A stretch of DNA of 64,000 nt, from NCBI GenBank assembly GCA_023101725.1, contig JALJCO010012682.1:1612001-1676000 (forward strand), written 5' to 3'. Of the stretch, positions 1-22,888 are shown piece after piece; within the stretch, counting starts at the first letter, position 1; each line of letters starts with the position of its first letter. A model generated the notes under the pieces. The model searched no databases. It was not told where the DNA came from and worked only from the letters and a program-made list of their open reading frames with translations. The translations under genes were made by a program, and so were the position numbers. Source of the stretch: Atherinomorus stipes (taxonomy: Eukaryota; Chordata; Actinopteri; Atheriniformes; Atherinidae).

Positions 1-290
1 CTGTAGCGTCTATGAGAAGGCCAGCCAAGCATAGCAGGCATCTAAATATTTACACAGTTCCTGTAATAACAGAAGTCAGGGAGGCTTCACCCAACCCAAG
101 ACAGCTTGGTGTCTTGATCTAGATACAGTATTTTTCACTTAGTTTTAAAATCACAGCATGTAAATGTCACTTTCTGACTAGTGTGAAATCTCTGAGATTT
201 TTGTGTCATCTTGCGGTCACAGTACATCATAGAGGTTTCTTTAATGATACGAGAGACATCTGGATTGTCTGTTCTGCATCTCTATTCCAG

Positions 291-10050
<9,760 letters not shown>

Positions 10051-11018
10051 CTCTGAGAGCTGTGCTGCACGCCTGCTGCCAGCAGGGGGTGCCACTGCAC
10101 AGAGGGCTCAAATCTATCCAGAGATTTTTCCTTGTTTTCAATCTCTACAGAGAGATGAATTTGCCTTTTAAAGGAATAATGTACTGTATGCTTAACTGAA
10201 GTGTCATTAACAGACATGCAACTTAACCCAAATCCAGAGTTACACAGATGTGGTGTCTGGATGAAGTTACAATGCTTATAGAAACATGAAGGACTGTTTA
10301 CTGTCTAAAGAATTTTTTGGCTTCGTGTTGTTTTCTTATTTAATGTAAATCACACAGATGCAACCCTGGTGATGGATGAAGGAAAGAGCATGTCGCTCAC
10401 CACTTGCACTTTAATTCGTACTGTAGCTTTGCTTTGTTTTTTCACTCCGAGTCAAAACATGGCATGCTAATCTGTCGAGGCTGTTGATGTGACAGATTAA
10501 GGAGGAGGTGATGTTTAGAGTTGCGTGCTTGTTACCTGCCCAGACTGAGTGTGTTTGTCCCTTCAGGCTGTGTTAACTGGATGTCCTTGACCAGTGGAAT
10601 TGAAGGGGAGGGTGAGGAAAAGGGTGAGGAGAGTATGTGAGCAGGATAACAAGTCTGCCTCTCTGGCCTGAAGGGCTGAGTTAACACTCTCCCCCTCACT
10701 CCATCCACTGCCTTATCCATCAGTGGCATTTAAACACAGTTGGGCACATGCATGCACAAGCATGTGAAGGCAGACAAACACATGGCTAAACAAATGGCCC
10801 TGCAACGCAGGCACGTTCACGTTCGCTCTTCCTCGGCTGAGGCAGGTCTTCAGGTTATCTTCATACCATCCCCGTCCTGACAGGCCTGCTGACCCGTACT
10901 TTCCTTTTACTCATTCAGAGGATTTAGTGATGAACGAAGATAGAAATAGACTTCCCTCAACTGGATTTGGCTCAATAATGTATACCTCTTTAGAGGCTAT
11001 TTATATTACTCCCTCATG

Positions 11019-11020
<2 letters not shown>

Positions 11021-11053
<33 letters not shown>
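11021..11053 (+). repeat. (TC)n microsatellite
   Basis: A pure dinucleotide run of about 33 bp in the presumed 3' UTR of PIK3C2G. Confidence 0.95.
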
Positions 11054-11056
<3 letters not shown>

Positions 11057-11325
11057 ATTCTTTGATGTTTGTTCTTTGTGTATTAATTTACATCTGTGTC
11101 ACTCACCAGTTTTAGTTTTTAGTCTATATATGAACTCAGTCTATTACTCTGCATGTTATTTTAAAGTTTTGTAAGCATTCATGAATGATCAACTTCACCT
11201 CAATTACTTCTTTAATAATTCCATCAATTATTCCTCCTTAGAAGATGCAAAGACCAAATTATTTGTTTGTCTTTTCCTCTTTGGCAACAGTGCAGGCAGT
11301 GGGAAAGAAATGTATATTTTATGAC

Positions 11326-11331
11326 AATAAA
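11326..11331 (+). terminator. Candidate poly(A) signal of PIK3C2G
   Basis: AATAAA about 1.28 kb after the stop codon, followed by TA-rich sequence. It is the first canonical signal seen downstream of the last exon. Use is inferred. Confidence 0.45.
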
Positions 11332-11366
11332 CTGGTATTTATATATGAGGAAATATATTTTTATGG

Positions 11367-11376
11367 TTTATTTATT
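11367..11376 (-). terminator. Candidate poly(A) signals of PLCZ1
   Basis: Two overlapping AATAAA hexamers on the minus strand (TTTATTTATT on plus), about 100 bp beyond the PLCZ1 stop. They are the nearest canonical signals. Confidence 0.5.
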
Positions 11377-11476
11377 CCTATTTTTGTTACTTGTTCCTGG
11401 ATCAGCCATGCCGCTGTCTCTGTTGGCAGGGTGTTTGTGTCTGTGTGTGAGGGAGAGTGATATGGGGGAGCTGTTT

Positions 11477-14400
11477 TTAGGAATACCAGACAAAGACAAA
11501 CAGTGAAGCTGGATCCAGACTGCATCCGTCTCGGGCCCGAAGAGGAACCCAACGGTAGCCTGGAGGTGGAAGAAGAAAGAGGGATGTGAAATAAATATGT
11601 GCATGTATTGCTGCTAAATGCATCATTTCCATTAAAAACATCATTCAGGGAGCAGAGAATAACCTTCGATAATGCTGACACGATGGAAGCAGAGGAAATA
11701 CAGTGGCCGTCTATATTGTTATCTGATATTATCCCCCCCCACCCCCGTCATCAGCCTTTCTGGCTTGTGGCTCACCTTTCTTCAGGCTGGTGAAGGGCAG
11801 CGTGTACTGACCCACAAACTCACTGCTCAGAAGACCGGTCTGATCTCGGACACAGAAGTGGATGAGGCAGAGCTCAGGGACACTGATGCTGAAGTTCATG
11901 TCAGCCTCCCAGTAAGGACTCAGAGCTGTAGCGGTAACAGGACAAGGTAAAGTTTAACTGAGACTAGAAAACCTCATAAGAACATTTGGGCAAACTTCAT
12001 CAGCACAAACAACAACGCGTACAAATTAATTATATGAGTTGTACACAAAGTTATGAAGGCTGAGAAAATCATTGATTACTATTCTAAAACATCCAAACTG
12101 AGATACACATTCTGATGCACTGATGAAGGTTTAGTGGTTTTGATTTGTATTTGAGAACGTCACATCTTTCATGGTCAGTCACCCAGTAAAAATGTTTATC
12201 CAGAGAGCTGGAAAAAAATGCCAAAAGGTTTGCAATGTCATCTTTTAATCTGTAATGGACTTTCAATCTGTCTGTTACCCTGAGTTACAAATACTCCACA
12301 ATTTTACACAGCAGTAAAGTGCCAGCTGCAACGGCAAGGATGACTGGAGACATCTACAAGAGAGGAAAACTACCACAAACATAACCACATTTATTTATAT
12401 ACAAGCTTTCTCTTTCTTTGTCAAGAGCATAAAATAATGTTACAGTAACGGCTTCGACACTGATAAAAAAAAAAAAAGTCCAAGTTCCCAGATGGGTCCA
12501 CCTAATCATGCATTACAGTTGAAACGATAAAGATGATCTATATTAGGCAGATGTGTGTTTATGTTAACTTAAGGCAAGACGCTACAGGCAAAAAGGGTAA
12601 AAAATTTAACTAACTGGTATCACCATGAAACTTTCCTGGTTTATTCCTCACATTAGGGCTATCATTTTTTTGTAGTACAAGTTTTCTGAAATTTTATGTT
12701 TAAATATGCAAATTCGGTGTTATATAGCCAAAAATGTGCTAATTTACATACATTTTAAGGAAAAAAAATCTAAACTCTGGATTAAGCCAGGTTCAAAGTT
12801 TCTTTTGAATTTTCTTCACATATCAAAGTCAAATGTTTTTACAGAGGGGATTTTGGATATCTCTATGGATCATTTTACAATTAGAATATACTGTCAACAA
12901 CCCGAAAAAACTCATTTTTTGGCATATTTTTGGGATGAAATGCTTTATAAATCAGGCTGTGGATGAGATATCAAAAAATCTTTCTGTAAAAACTTTAAGA
13001 ACACAGTCAGGAGCAAAACATGAGAGCTTGGTTTCTGTAAGTGCTCCTGAAGTGAAGATTTTTTACCCAGAATAAGAGAAAAAACTCATTTTAAAGTTTT
13101 GGATTGTAAAATTCTCCTTTTTGTTCTATAACACTATTTAAAGACATCAGATCGAATCATATTCATGAGCTGGAAAAATCAAGTTTGGTTGAGATGACGT
13201 CATTCAGGAAAAAGAGACGTTTCCAACGATACCAGACATGACAGGGTTCAGTCGAGCACCACGGTGCTGCGCTCCATTTAAAAACACCAACTTTAGCTGC
13301 ATTTTTAGGGGATTTGGGTGCATCAGACAAAGTTTCATGAAATAAACTCCTAAAATGTTTATTCTTGATGTTTTTTTACACTGGTCTGAAAGAAAACATG
13401 TTGAAGGAGGGAAAAAAATGAAAATCTCAAAATTGACCAGGTGGTGAAAAAACAGGGTTTTTACCTGAAGTGTCTCGCCTTAAGTAAGCTAAAAATAATC
13501 AGCTCGGTCTGAGCCCAGCCGAGAGCTCCAAGCACAGGCTCTTAGTCCAATTTTCCTCTTTGCACTATTTCAGCATTTAAAGGTACAGTGTGTAACAAAA
13601 CCAAACGTAAGTGGCAGAAAAATATAATATATAATTCAAAACTTTGTTTCTATTAATGTGTAATTGCTGCACTAGAATAACTGTTTGTGCTTATTTTCTT
13701 AGAACGAGTCATTTATATCTACTTACTGGGGGGTGCACATACATGAAGGCTGCCATATTTGTTCCACCATTTTTACAATGGTGTCCCTAAATGGACAAAA
13801 CAATGTGTGTGAAGTGAGAACTTCTCTGAACATCAAAACTGCTGTACCCGCTTTGTTTAATGGTTAGAGACTGTTTGGGATCAGTAATGCCTTAAAAGAC
13901 ATTAAAAATAGTTACTTACACCTGAGACAACTGGACCCGCTCACAGATGAAAGCGTCTGTATGTCTGGGAGAATTTTGTCCACTAACGGCCACCGTACAT
14001 TCACAACAGTGCTTGTAATATGAAGTCATTTGAAAGAAAACGTCTTTTCTTTCAAATACCCATCTTTACCACTAGATGTCAGTAATTATTACATACTGTA
14101 CCTTTAAAACACATTTCTCTGCAGCATTTGGATTTCATTTAACAATCTATCCCAGAAGCAAGATTTCGAAGAGCAAATATGACTTGTGATTAGATCTCAG
14201 AAATCTGTCATTCTTATTTTATAGAAATTCCTCCAGCCGAGTTTCAATTGCTGCAAATGACTTCTGACCAAACAAAACTTAAGCTGACACTAAATAGTAC
14301 TGAACCAGCCGCGTGCCCTAAGATGTCCTAGGAGGGTCATCCTGAAGTTTGGTTTGATGTACTTACAATTGCTTTTGACAGTATGAGTGTTTTTTCTGCG

Positions 14401-14493
14401 GGAGTCTGATGGAATCCCGTAGATCTCTACTCTGACGAAGGGGTCCAGAGCTTTACCAGTCCTGGAGTTAGGCAGGTTGGATCCACTGATCAC
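11477..14493 (-). CDS. plcz1: PLCZ1 exons: C2 domain and stop codon
   Basis: Exons 14367-14493, 11776-11925 and 11477-11559. [20 protein letters not shown] with VRVEIYGIP opens the C2 fold. [20 protein letters not shown] and [19 protein letters not shown] close it. The stop is TAA. The C2 domain directs PLC zeta to membranes. The first intron of this block (11926-14366) holds two TTAA-flanked elements. Confidence 0.93.
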
Positions 14494-17400
14494 CTGTTGA
14501 TGGAAAAAAAAAGGACAGGAGTTGTTTACACAATGAGTAAACAGTAAATAATAGTGAGAATAAAAATCAGTTTCCATCAAAGAATAGAGAGGAGTGTAAT
14601 TACATAGAAAATCAAGCTTATCAGCTGTCCGCTCCCCCTGCACCCTCTCATTGGACAAACCTGCACGCACTTACCACGACATGCTCCGTTTCGTACTGAT
14701 GGAGCTTTATGGTGTCCAACATAAAATAACACTCTTCTTCCAGAGCCAGACTGCAAACCCTTCAGTGTTCACTCCTTCACAGCCACAGAGTTATCACAAC
14801 ACAAAGCTTTGTTCCAGAGAAGCAGAGCGCTGCATGTTGGTGACAGTTTAACTCTAAATGTATTCAAGAAAGCTCAAGGACAAGTATTGTTTTCCTGAAC
14901 AGATGAATAATTTAATGTTGAAAGATTAACCTGACCCAACCTGCATTACAAGCCTCATGAATCTCATTCAGTGAGTTGGGAGCCGAGTCAAGATGCAGGA
15001 TTTTCCCTGAAGTGATCAAATAATTCAGAGTGATGATGTGAATAAATAAAAGTAAAAATTCTTCCCCAAGCACACCACATCTATATTTTATGCTGGAGAT
15101 TTGTGCTTTTGTGCATGTGTGTGTGTGTGCTCTACTATTAGCTTTTGTTTAATTAACCATGAATCTAAGCTCCCTTTTTTAGATGCCTGACAGAACCAAA
15201 TATTAGAATTTGCTGAATACTGAATGACAAAACTCAAACCAGCAGATTTCATGGAGAAAAAAAACATAAGAACACAAATAAGTTAGCATGCTAACATGCT
15301 CACAATGTTAACATACTGATGCTTGCAAGGTAGTTTAATGTCAGAGGACAAGTCAAAGCAGCATCAGTCCCCTTCAGAAACTGATGGGGATTTCATTGGT
15401 TATGATCAAAGGATTTGATCATTGACAATATCATATAATATGATTTTGATTTTGTCACTATTTACTAACTAGAGCAGCTTGTTGTTGTTTTTTGCTTTCT
15501 GCTTCGGCAGATTTAGCAAGTTATACCATTCTTCGTGGGAAGTAATCCTACTGCTTGTTTTAGGTGTTTTCCTGCTCCAACATTCAAATCATCATCGTGT
15601 AATCAGGCAGCAGCAGCATTTTGTTCCCTGTTAATCATTTAAATAAGGTGTGTATGAGCAGGAGAACCAGAGTTACGTCGTATTTACATTTACTGATTTT
15701 GCGAACATTCTTATCCAAAGGGACTTAATCATAAATCACATCTAAACTTCTGTTCAGTTAGAAAACCAGGCACATATTAAGTGTTAGGTCTGCTTAAATG
15801 ACCAAGTACAGGTAAAACAGATAAAGCTGGGTGAATTACATGTGAATATTCAGAAAGTCTTGTAGGTAGAGATGGACACCCATGCTCTGATTGCGTTGTA
15901 GCTCATTCCAACATTGTGGAACCACAAATGAGAACAGTCTGGACTAAAACTGCTGTGTGGGCAGGAATGGCAGCACCAAACATTCCTGAGAAGAAAACAG
16001 TGGCTGAGACCACTGAATGATGGGATATGTATACTTTAAGTACAGTGAAACCATGCACTAACATGAGCTTGAACTCATTTTTAAGAAATAAATGAACTTT
16101 TTTAGGGAGGAAACTGTGCCTCCTTTATTAGTGAGGACAAAGGGAGAAGAGGGAAGAGTCTGGAGGATTTTCTCAGTTGTTGGAGAGTACAAGAAGAGGA
16201 GGATCCCATACTTTCATGTCTGCTAGACACAATGATCCACTGAATGAAGATGATTGACAAGAAAAGGGAGCTGCTAAGCAGCAGGATACAAAGACTACCC
16301 ACCTGTTTGCAACTTTCACACAGAATATACAGACACGCACATAAACCTTCGTAATTTGAACAGTGCAAAGCTTCAACTACACAGAAGCAAATCTGCGTAA
16401 TGTAACTATGAGGAGTAACTGGTTGCTTGTTGTCACGCCCTTGTTTTCAGCAGCTTCTTTCACCCTTTGCTGCAAAGCCATTAGATACTGCAGATTGCAA
16501 GTGCTGCTTTTGTCATCCAAGAAGATGCTTGAAATAGGAAAATAGGATGATTTATTAATTGAACTCTGGGTCTAATTACATTAGATAACCAGTGTCTTTC
16601 TTTTCCCTTGAATTTCAGAGGGAGATAATCTCATTAAACAGACACTCTCTGGGAGTTTTACATCATTGTTGGTTCACTGCATCCGGCAGGAGAGCATTTA
16701 TCTTGAGGCAAAGAGTGGGTTGATCTCTGCTACACAATGCTCTAGATTGTGTGGCGCAGACACACAAGTACGTGCACGTAAAGAACACACAGCTGCAGAC
16801 GGCCCTGCAACATTAAACCTTAATCCATAAATCCACCATGGGGGGGATTATTCGCCGTTCAGCGCTCCGTAACTGTACCTTGAGCAGCAGGTGTGTGGCT
16901 TTGAGGCGTTGCTGGCTGCAGCTGGGATCAAAGCTCCTCTCACTGGACATGAGCACTGCTGGCTTTAGGACGTATCCACAGCCCCCGTTGTCTTGGAAAC
17001 GGCCATCATTAAGGTCCATTGGCAAGCCCAGAGATTGAAAATTGAGAGCCACTGCAAAAACACCATGGGACAATGTTTGAACAAATGAGCAGTCTCAAAG
17101 CAGCAGCACATAAAAAAGAGGAGCAGGGGAGAAAGAGAGATGCATCAGCGAGGCAGGCAGTGACTGTAGGGGACTTTTCTGGATTGCAAATCTCTCTTTT
17201 GGCTTTTCCACTGCACACAGCATGTTCTCAGCATCATCACTGACCACATATCTGAGAGGAGAGTGCTGGAAAAACAGGCAGATGTATTTCTGCCAGCAGA
17301 TTTGAATCACGCCTCTGTTTGGGAGGACAGAAACCACTGCTGAGCCTGTGTGAGTGTCACAAACGCTCACAGAGGATGTTCTGCTCATCTAACTGTTATT

Positions 17401-20400
17401 GATCCATCTAAGCTGCTGCTTTGTTCTGCAGCGTCCTGCAACTGTGAAAAATACAGATCCCCAGCTGCAGAGCTGCCCTCACTGCATGCACACCACACTG
17501 AGTGATGAAGACGGATGAAGAGGATGTGTGAGGACAGACAGAGTGACAGCTGAGTGGGCCAAGACAGGATAAATCATGGGTAAATCATTCACTCTGAATG
17601 GCTGTTCTGACCATGATTCAGCTACGTTGTGAGGGGGAATTAAACAGAGAGGACGGGGTAGGATTTGCTCCAGGCAAAACACTGGTGACCAGTTCAGGGT
17701 GTGTCCACAGAGAAATGATTTTGGGTTGTTCCCTGTGAAGCTTTGGACTGCACTTTTCTCCTTCATAGCTTGAAATGGACTCCATCGGTTATTTAGTGTG
17801 TGTCAGAACCTTTTTGAGTCTTGTTGAAAATACTGACACAGTAATAGAAAGTGTTCTTTTATGTGGATGATAAGATTCTGATACAAAGTAAAATCAAAGG
17901 TGACGGGTGAGCCCTGACCACCTCAGACACGTCATCTGCTTCTTTCATTTATGTTTTAATGATCAGTTTTATCACAACAGGTTAGTCATCTGATAAGCTA
18001 CCTCAGTGATCAATTAAACTGTGATCTTTTTGCACGTGTGATCATGAGGTTATCAACTCACCGAGCTGCGAGCCGACGTTCCAAAACTCCTGAGGGTTGT
18101 AGTTGGAGGACGACGTCCTGGAGCCTGCAGGGTAAATCCTGCTGAGGAACCTCTGGGTGTGCTGAACGAACTCTGACCCTGAAAGACAAGACAAGCCACG
18201 CAGAGAAGGCCAAATCTTTCCTCTTATGCACATTCATTTATCAGTGTTAACTTCACAGATGTCATTTAATCCATCTGACTGAGTCACACTGAGCATAAGA
18301 TGCAGTGATCCAGTCAAACTGAGGATTATCTCCACTGACATGCTCACTTTAAATCATATTTTTCAGTTTGATACTGGGCACATACAAGTTCTCGGCATTG
18401 CCAATGTGACTTTCTTTTAACACTAATTTTAGTTTAAAATGACAAAAAGAAAAAATTCCAGTTTAGCTTTGGATGCGTGCACACTGGCACACAGCGTCAG
18501 GCTGTGCATACTGTTTCCCTGCAGGTCTTGATGTACATTTTTACGGCGGCTTATTTATTGTCCACCGAGTCAGCCTGCTCATAACGTAGCAATGCACCTG
18601 CAAGGTGTCAGATTCATGGTTCAGTATAATTCTGCACAGCTTCAATGACAGTTTAAATAATTATTTATTAATTTTAACCTGCATGGGATGGTTTAACTTT
18701 TGAGTGCAAGGCACATTTCTTATCCTGTGCCCCAAAAACACACTCCCCTATGCTGTAAATATCACGCCGATGATGCTTTTCTCCTGATCGTAGCAGCATC
18801 CAAAGAACAAAGAGAGTGCATTATGATCAATCAAAGGAAACTCGCATGAATTCAGATGAGTAAATAACTTTTTACCTGAGGTTTTGACCAGCTTGCGAGC
18901 TTTCTTCTCTGCCATGGAAGTGTTCTCGTAGCAGTTCTGACTGTCCTTGGAGTGACTGAAGCTGATGAACTTGACCGACCTTGTGTATATGACCAGGTCA
19001 GATAAAGCCATGGCTACCAGCACCTTCTCCTTGTTCTGCTCCATACGTTTTAGGTCAAACAAGATGAAAAGAAGACGGCATTGAAATTCAAAGACCATGA
19101 GGCTGAGAGTTTCACCTTTCTGTCCTCATTCAGATCATTTTGACATAACTTGCTTCTGAGGAAAAAAAAAAAAAAATCTCTACTTTAATCTGACTTACTT
19201 TCTTCTTTGACCCTGCCTTTCTGGGAGACCAGAACTTTGCTTTGGTTTGATGATCTTCCTCTTCTTCCTCCTCCTCCTCATCATCATACTCGCCCTCATC
19301 TGCACTCTCTTCTGCCCCTGCTGTGTTCTCCTTCTTAATCTGAGGCCTAAGCTTTTTATTCTTGATGAGGATCTTATACTTCAGGTCCTGACATTCCCAC
19401 ACATAAAATATGAATCCACATATGAAAAGTGCACATGTTCTACTTGCTATTTAAAAACAATCTCACATTTGCATCCCAGTAAGTCCTGAGACAAACCATC
19501 CCAGCCATGATTTGTCACAAAGGGATGCTTTTTTTAAGGCAATGCATCAACATTAGTGCACACAGTTTGAAGCAATAAGGATAAAAAAAAAAAAAGTGAG
19601 AGAAGAAGCAGCTGTATCTGTCCAAAGCTGTCGGTGCTCTATAAGCCTTGCCTTGTGAATATATGTTTTTAAAAGGAAAAATAAAAACCTTGAGGGCTGG
19701 AGCCAGCTCTGTGGCCAACCCCACAACAGGAAGTCTGCATCGCGTACCGCGTGCACTAACAAAATATGCAAAATAATTATAGATACATAAACAACATGTA
19801 AGAGACCGCATAGTATAACAATTACAAGGATGGGTTCATTGCACTTTTTGAAATCATCTCGCTCTTGCATGAAATTATGCAGCCTGCAGCACTAAAAAAG
19901 AGGCTTTGCTTATATTTATCCAATTTAGGATATCGCATGTGGTTGTAAAGGGAAGTTTTGCCTCATTCTGGCAGTAAAAGTAGGGTAAAGCAGCGTAAAA
20001 GCATGCTAATTAGGAGACATTTATCATTTCTAATCCTGCAGTAACACTGGATAATTGAAAATAGAACCAAGAGAACAAGTTTTTTTTTTTTATATTTCCT
20101 AACTTGGGAAGCAACTTTAAATTATGTTCGCATAATTAACTGTTTTAATTACTGCAGAAGGGTTTCATAAGTATAGAAGTTACGTTTGACTAAATTATTT
20201 CAGTACATGGAAACAGATGCAGTGTTCCATGTTGCAGCTGCCGCCATGAAGTTGAGGCTCCCATGGAAGTCCCCGTTTCCCAAGTCATAAAGATAGAAAA
20301 CGACAAGGGGAATATGCACGGTGAGGAGGAATCATAACTTTTCCCTTTTTTTTCCCAGGAAATTCTATAGCAGCAGAAGTTAGAGGCAGCAAGAAGCCTC

Positions 20401-22807
20401 TGCTAAGACAGAGCGCTCTCATAAGAAAAGATGAAACCTTCATCTTCCTCATCATATTCAAGAAGCTTGAGTGTGTGTGTCAGAGTCTTTCATTTTAGTG
20501 TCTTCCTAATGAGTTGAAACAGAAGCCTCCAGAGGAGACATCAGAACCCCAACAGGGTATCAAAGTGATTGGCTTTTGCGCCTCAACACGCTCAAAGTGA
20601 TTGACGTGTCTCACAACCAGCTCCATCCCATCAGATGCTGGAACTTTCTGAAAAGAAGCTTCAAATGCAGACGGCCGATAACAGCTACGCGATAGAGAAG
20701 ACAAGAAGCACAGGGAGCCTCCGAAACAGACTAATGAGGCTATCCATGATGACAAGGAGGTCTCATTTTCTCCTCGCGCTTTGCTATGACAGCCCATATA
20801 CTGTACAGTATATGTCCTCCTGCCTCCTACAATCAGATTCTTCTGTTGGTTTCCAGCATGCGTCACCAAACTCTCACAGTTTCTGAGTCTTACATTCGGG
20901 CTTGGGAGGTCTCCTGCTGGATGATCCAAGGGAGCTGTCAGCAATATATCCCCCAGGATAGAGATGAGGTACTGGGCCATGACCTCCTGCTGCTCCTGGC
21001 AGCAGTGGTTTTCCAAAGACAGGATCACTGGGTACGAAGACACCTGTCAGGAAATAATCCCACCAAAGGAAAACAAACAATTTACTCCCCATTTTCAAAA
21101 ATTAACATCAACCTGGATGCACTTGACTGCTGTCCCTGTGGAGTCTAAAGACTTCACGCTGATCTGAGAGAATAGCCTGAAATACAACGTCAAAGATACA
21201 AACTCCAGCTTACAAACTGGAGCAAATGCATCTCAGTGGGGACTCCCGACACCCACAAAGCTTTGAGTGACTTAAATCCTTTGGGTGCCCTTCTTAAAGA
21301 CGAAATACATCACACGTTATAAACTGGATGCTGTTACCTCAAAGGCGTGTTGGGCCACGGTGGAGATGACATCCTTAAAAAGTATCTTGGTGGTGAGGGT
21401 GTAGCCGTGGTAGACTACAGGCTCCATATCCGGACCATCCCAACAGTCGATCTCCAGACAGCGGCAGCCTTTCCTCAGAGCACTGTGCCGCAAAAACACA
21501 TGCACACATATGCACGTGACCAGTGAGCTGTGGAAAGGCTCCCATAAAGAGAAGAGTTATAACACAAACTTAGATATTTCTTGCCATGCACACATCAGTC
21601 TGCACCATAAAATTGTTTTTTTTTCTCAATATGGAAATGTTACCATTTTATATACTTTTTTATGTGTGCATTAGGTAGCATAAAGAACATAGAGTACTAA
21701 GTTATGTATTTTCTAGCAACCCTGATGCAAAGTTGTCTGTTTTTTCTTTCCAGAGATTCTCCAGAGGGAATGACTCTGCTTCTCTGCCAGGTTCTTGCTG
21801 TTTTACATGTAAATTACAGCAGCAGCAATGACACATCTGTGTGCTTGTGAAGCAGCTGTAATCCAAGAGTGTTAGCAAGCAGTTTTTCATTTTGATGTCC
21901 AGTTTGGTTCTTCCCTTTATTCACAAAATGTCACTATTATTGTCTCATTTTTTTTTATCAAGCTTTGTAGCTGCTGCTTTAGTCCTCATGGCAAGTTATG
22001 TTGTGTCTATAAAACCCTTTTAAAGAAATTCCAAGTTTTCTTTTCTTTCCAAAAGGTTAGAAGAGACTGAGACTGGTCAAAGCTACATGCTGGGACGTTA
22101 AATAGCATCATATAACCTGCACAGCTGGCCTGGATGAGCTGCTATATGCGGTTAATGGGCATAAGAGAGGCTGCAAGCTGAACCTCAGCACATGAGGTAC
22201 AGTTAGCTTTTTAAAGTATTCATTCGTTCGTTCGTTCATTCGTTCGTTCATTCATTCATTCGTTCATTATTTGATTTGAATGATAAAAATGCAGATCTAG
22301 GATCCATACGTTGCTCTGCAACTAAAAAGGCAAAAAAATGTAGCAATCCTGGCATTAGTGGAGCTGATGGCAAAGAAAAGCAAAGCATCCGAGTGCCTCA
22401 CTGTGGTGCTGAGATGAAGAGAGCTGTTCATGCACACATGCAAATTAACCAAAGCATGTAAACAAATTGTGTGCTCATTATAGTTTATTGTGGCTTCTAT
22501 ATCGCTTTTTCCATCTGTGGCTACTCTCAGGCTCAATTATATTTATGATTTTACTTTTTTGGTGAAAACATGGGGGTAAAAACAGCTTAATAATGGTTTG
22601 TACAGTGTCCGTGCACAACCAGCTCTACCTCTTGTAGTGGCAGATGAAACAACAATGTGATGCACAGCTTAACCTCTGCAAAAATACCCGTTACAGTACT
22701 GTATATTTGCTCGGTCAATGTAAGTTCATGAAGCTCTATTTGATGAAATGAAATGAAAAGAAAAATACTTTATTTATCCCAGAAGGGAAATTCTTTTTTT
22801 TCTTTTT

Positions 22808-22888
<81 letters not shown>

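Larger units (their letters stand above)
10051..11476. other. Convergent 3' UTR region between PIK3C2G and PLCZ1
   Basis: 1426 bp separate the two stop codons. The only clear plus-strand AATAAA is at 11326-11331. On the minus strand AATAAA occurs at 11367-11372 and 11371-11376. If these are used, both transcripts end within a few tens of bases of each other near 11345-11355, in an AT-rich stretch. A (TC)n tract lies in the presumed PIK3C2G 3' UTR. No further coding sequence is seen. Confidence 0.55.

Noticed and set aside
1..290. Search for another PIK3C2G exon before 291
   Set aside because: No acceptor-ORF-donor combination with family similarity was found; it looks intronic.
20495..21043. 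A 182-codon minus-strand ORF
   Set aside because: Only 20894-21043 is coding (PLCZ1 X domain). The rest reads through the GTAAGA donor into the intron and has no family similarity.
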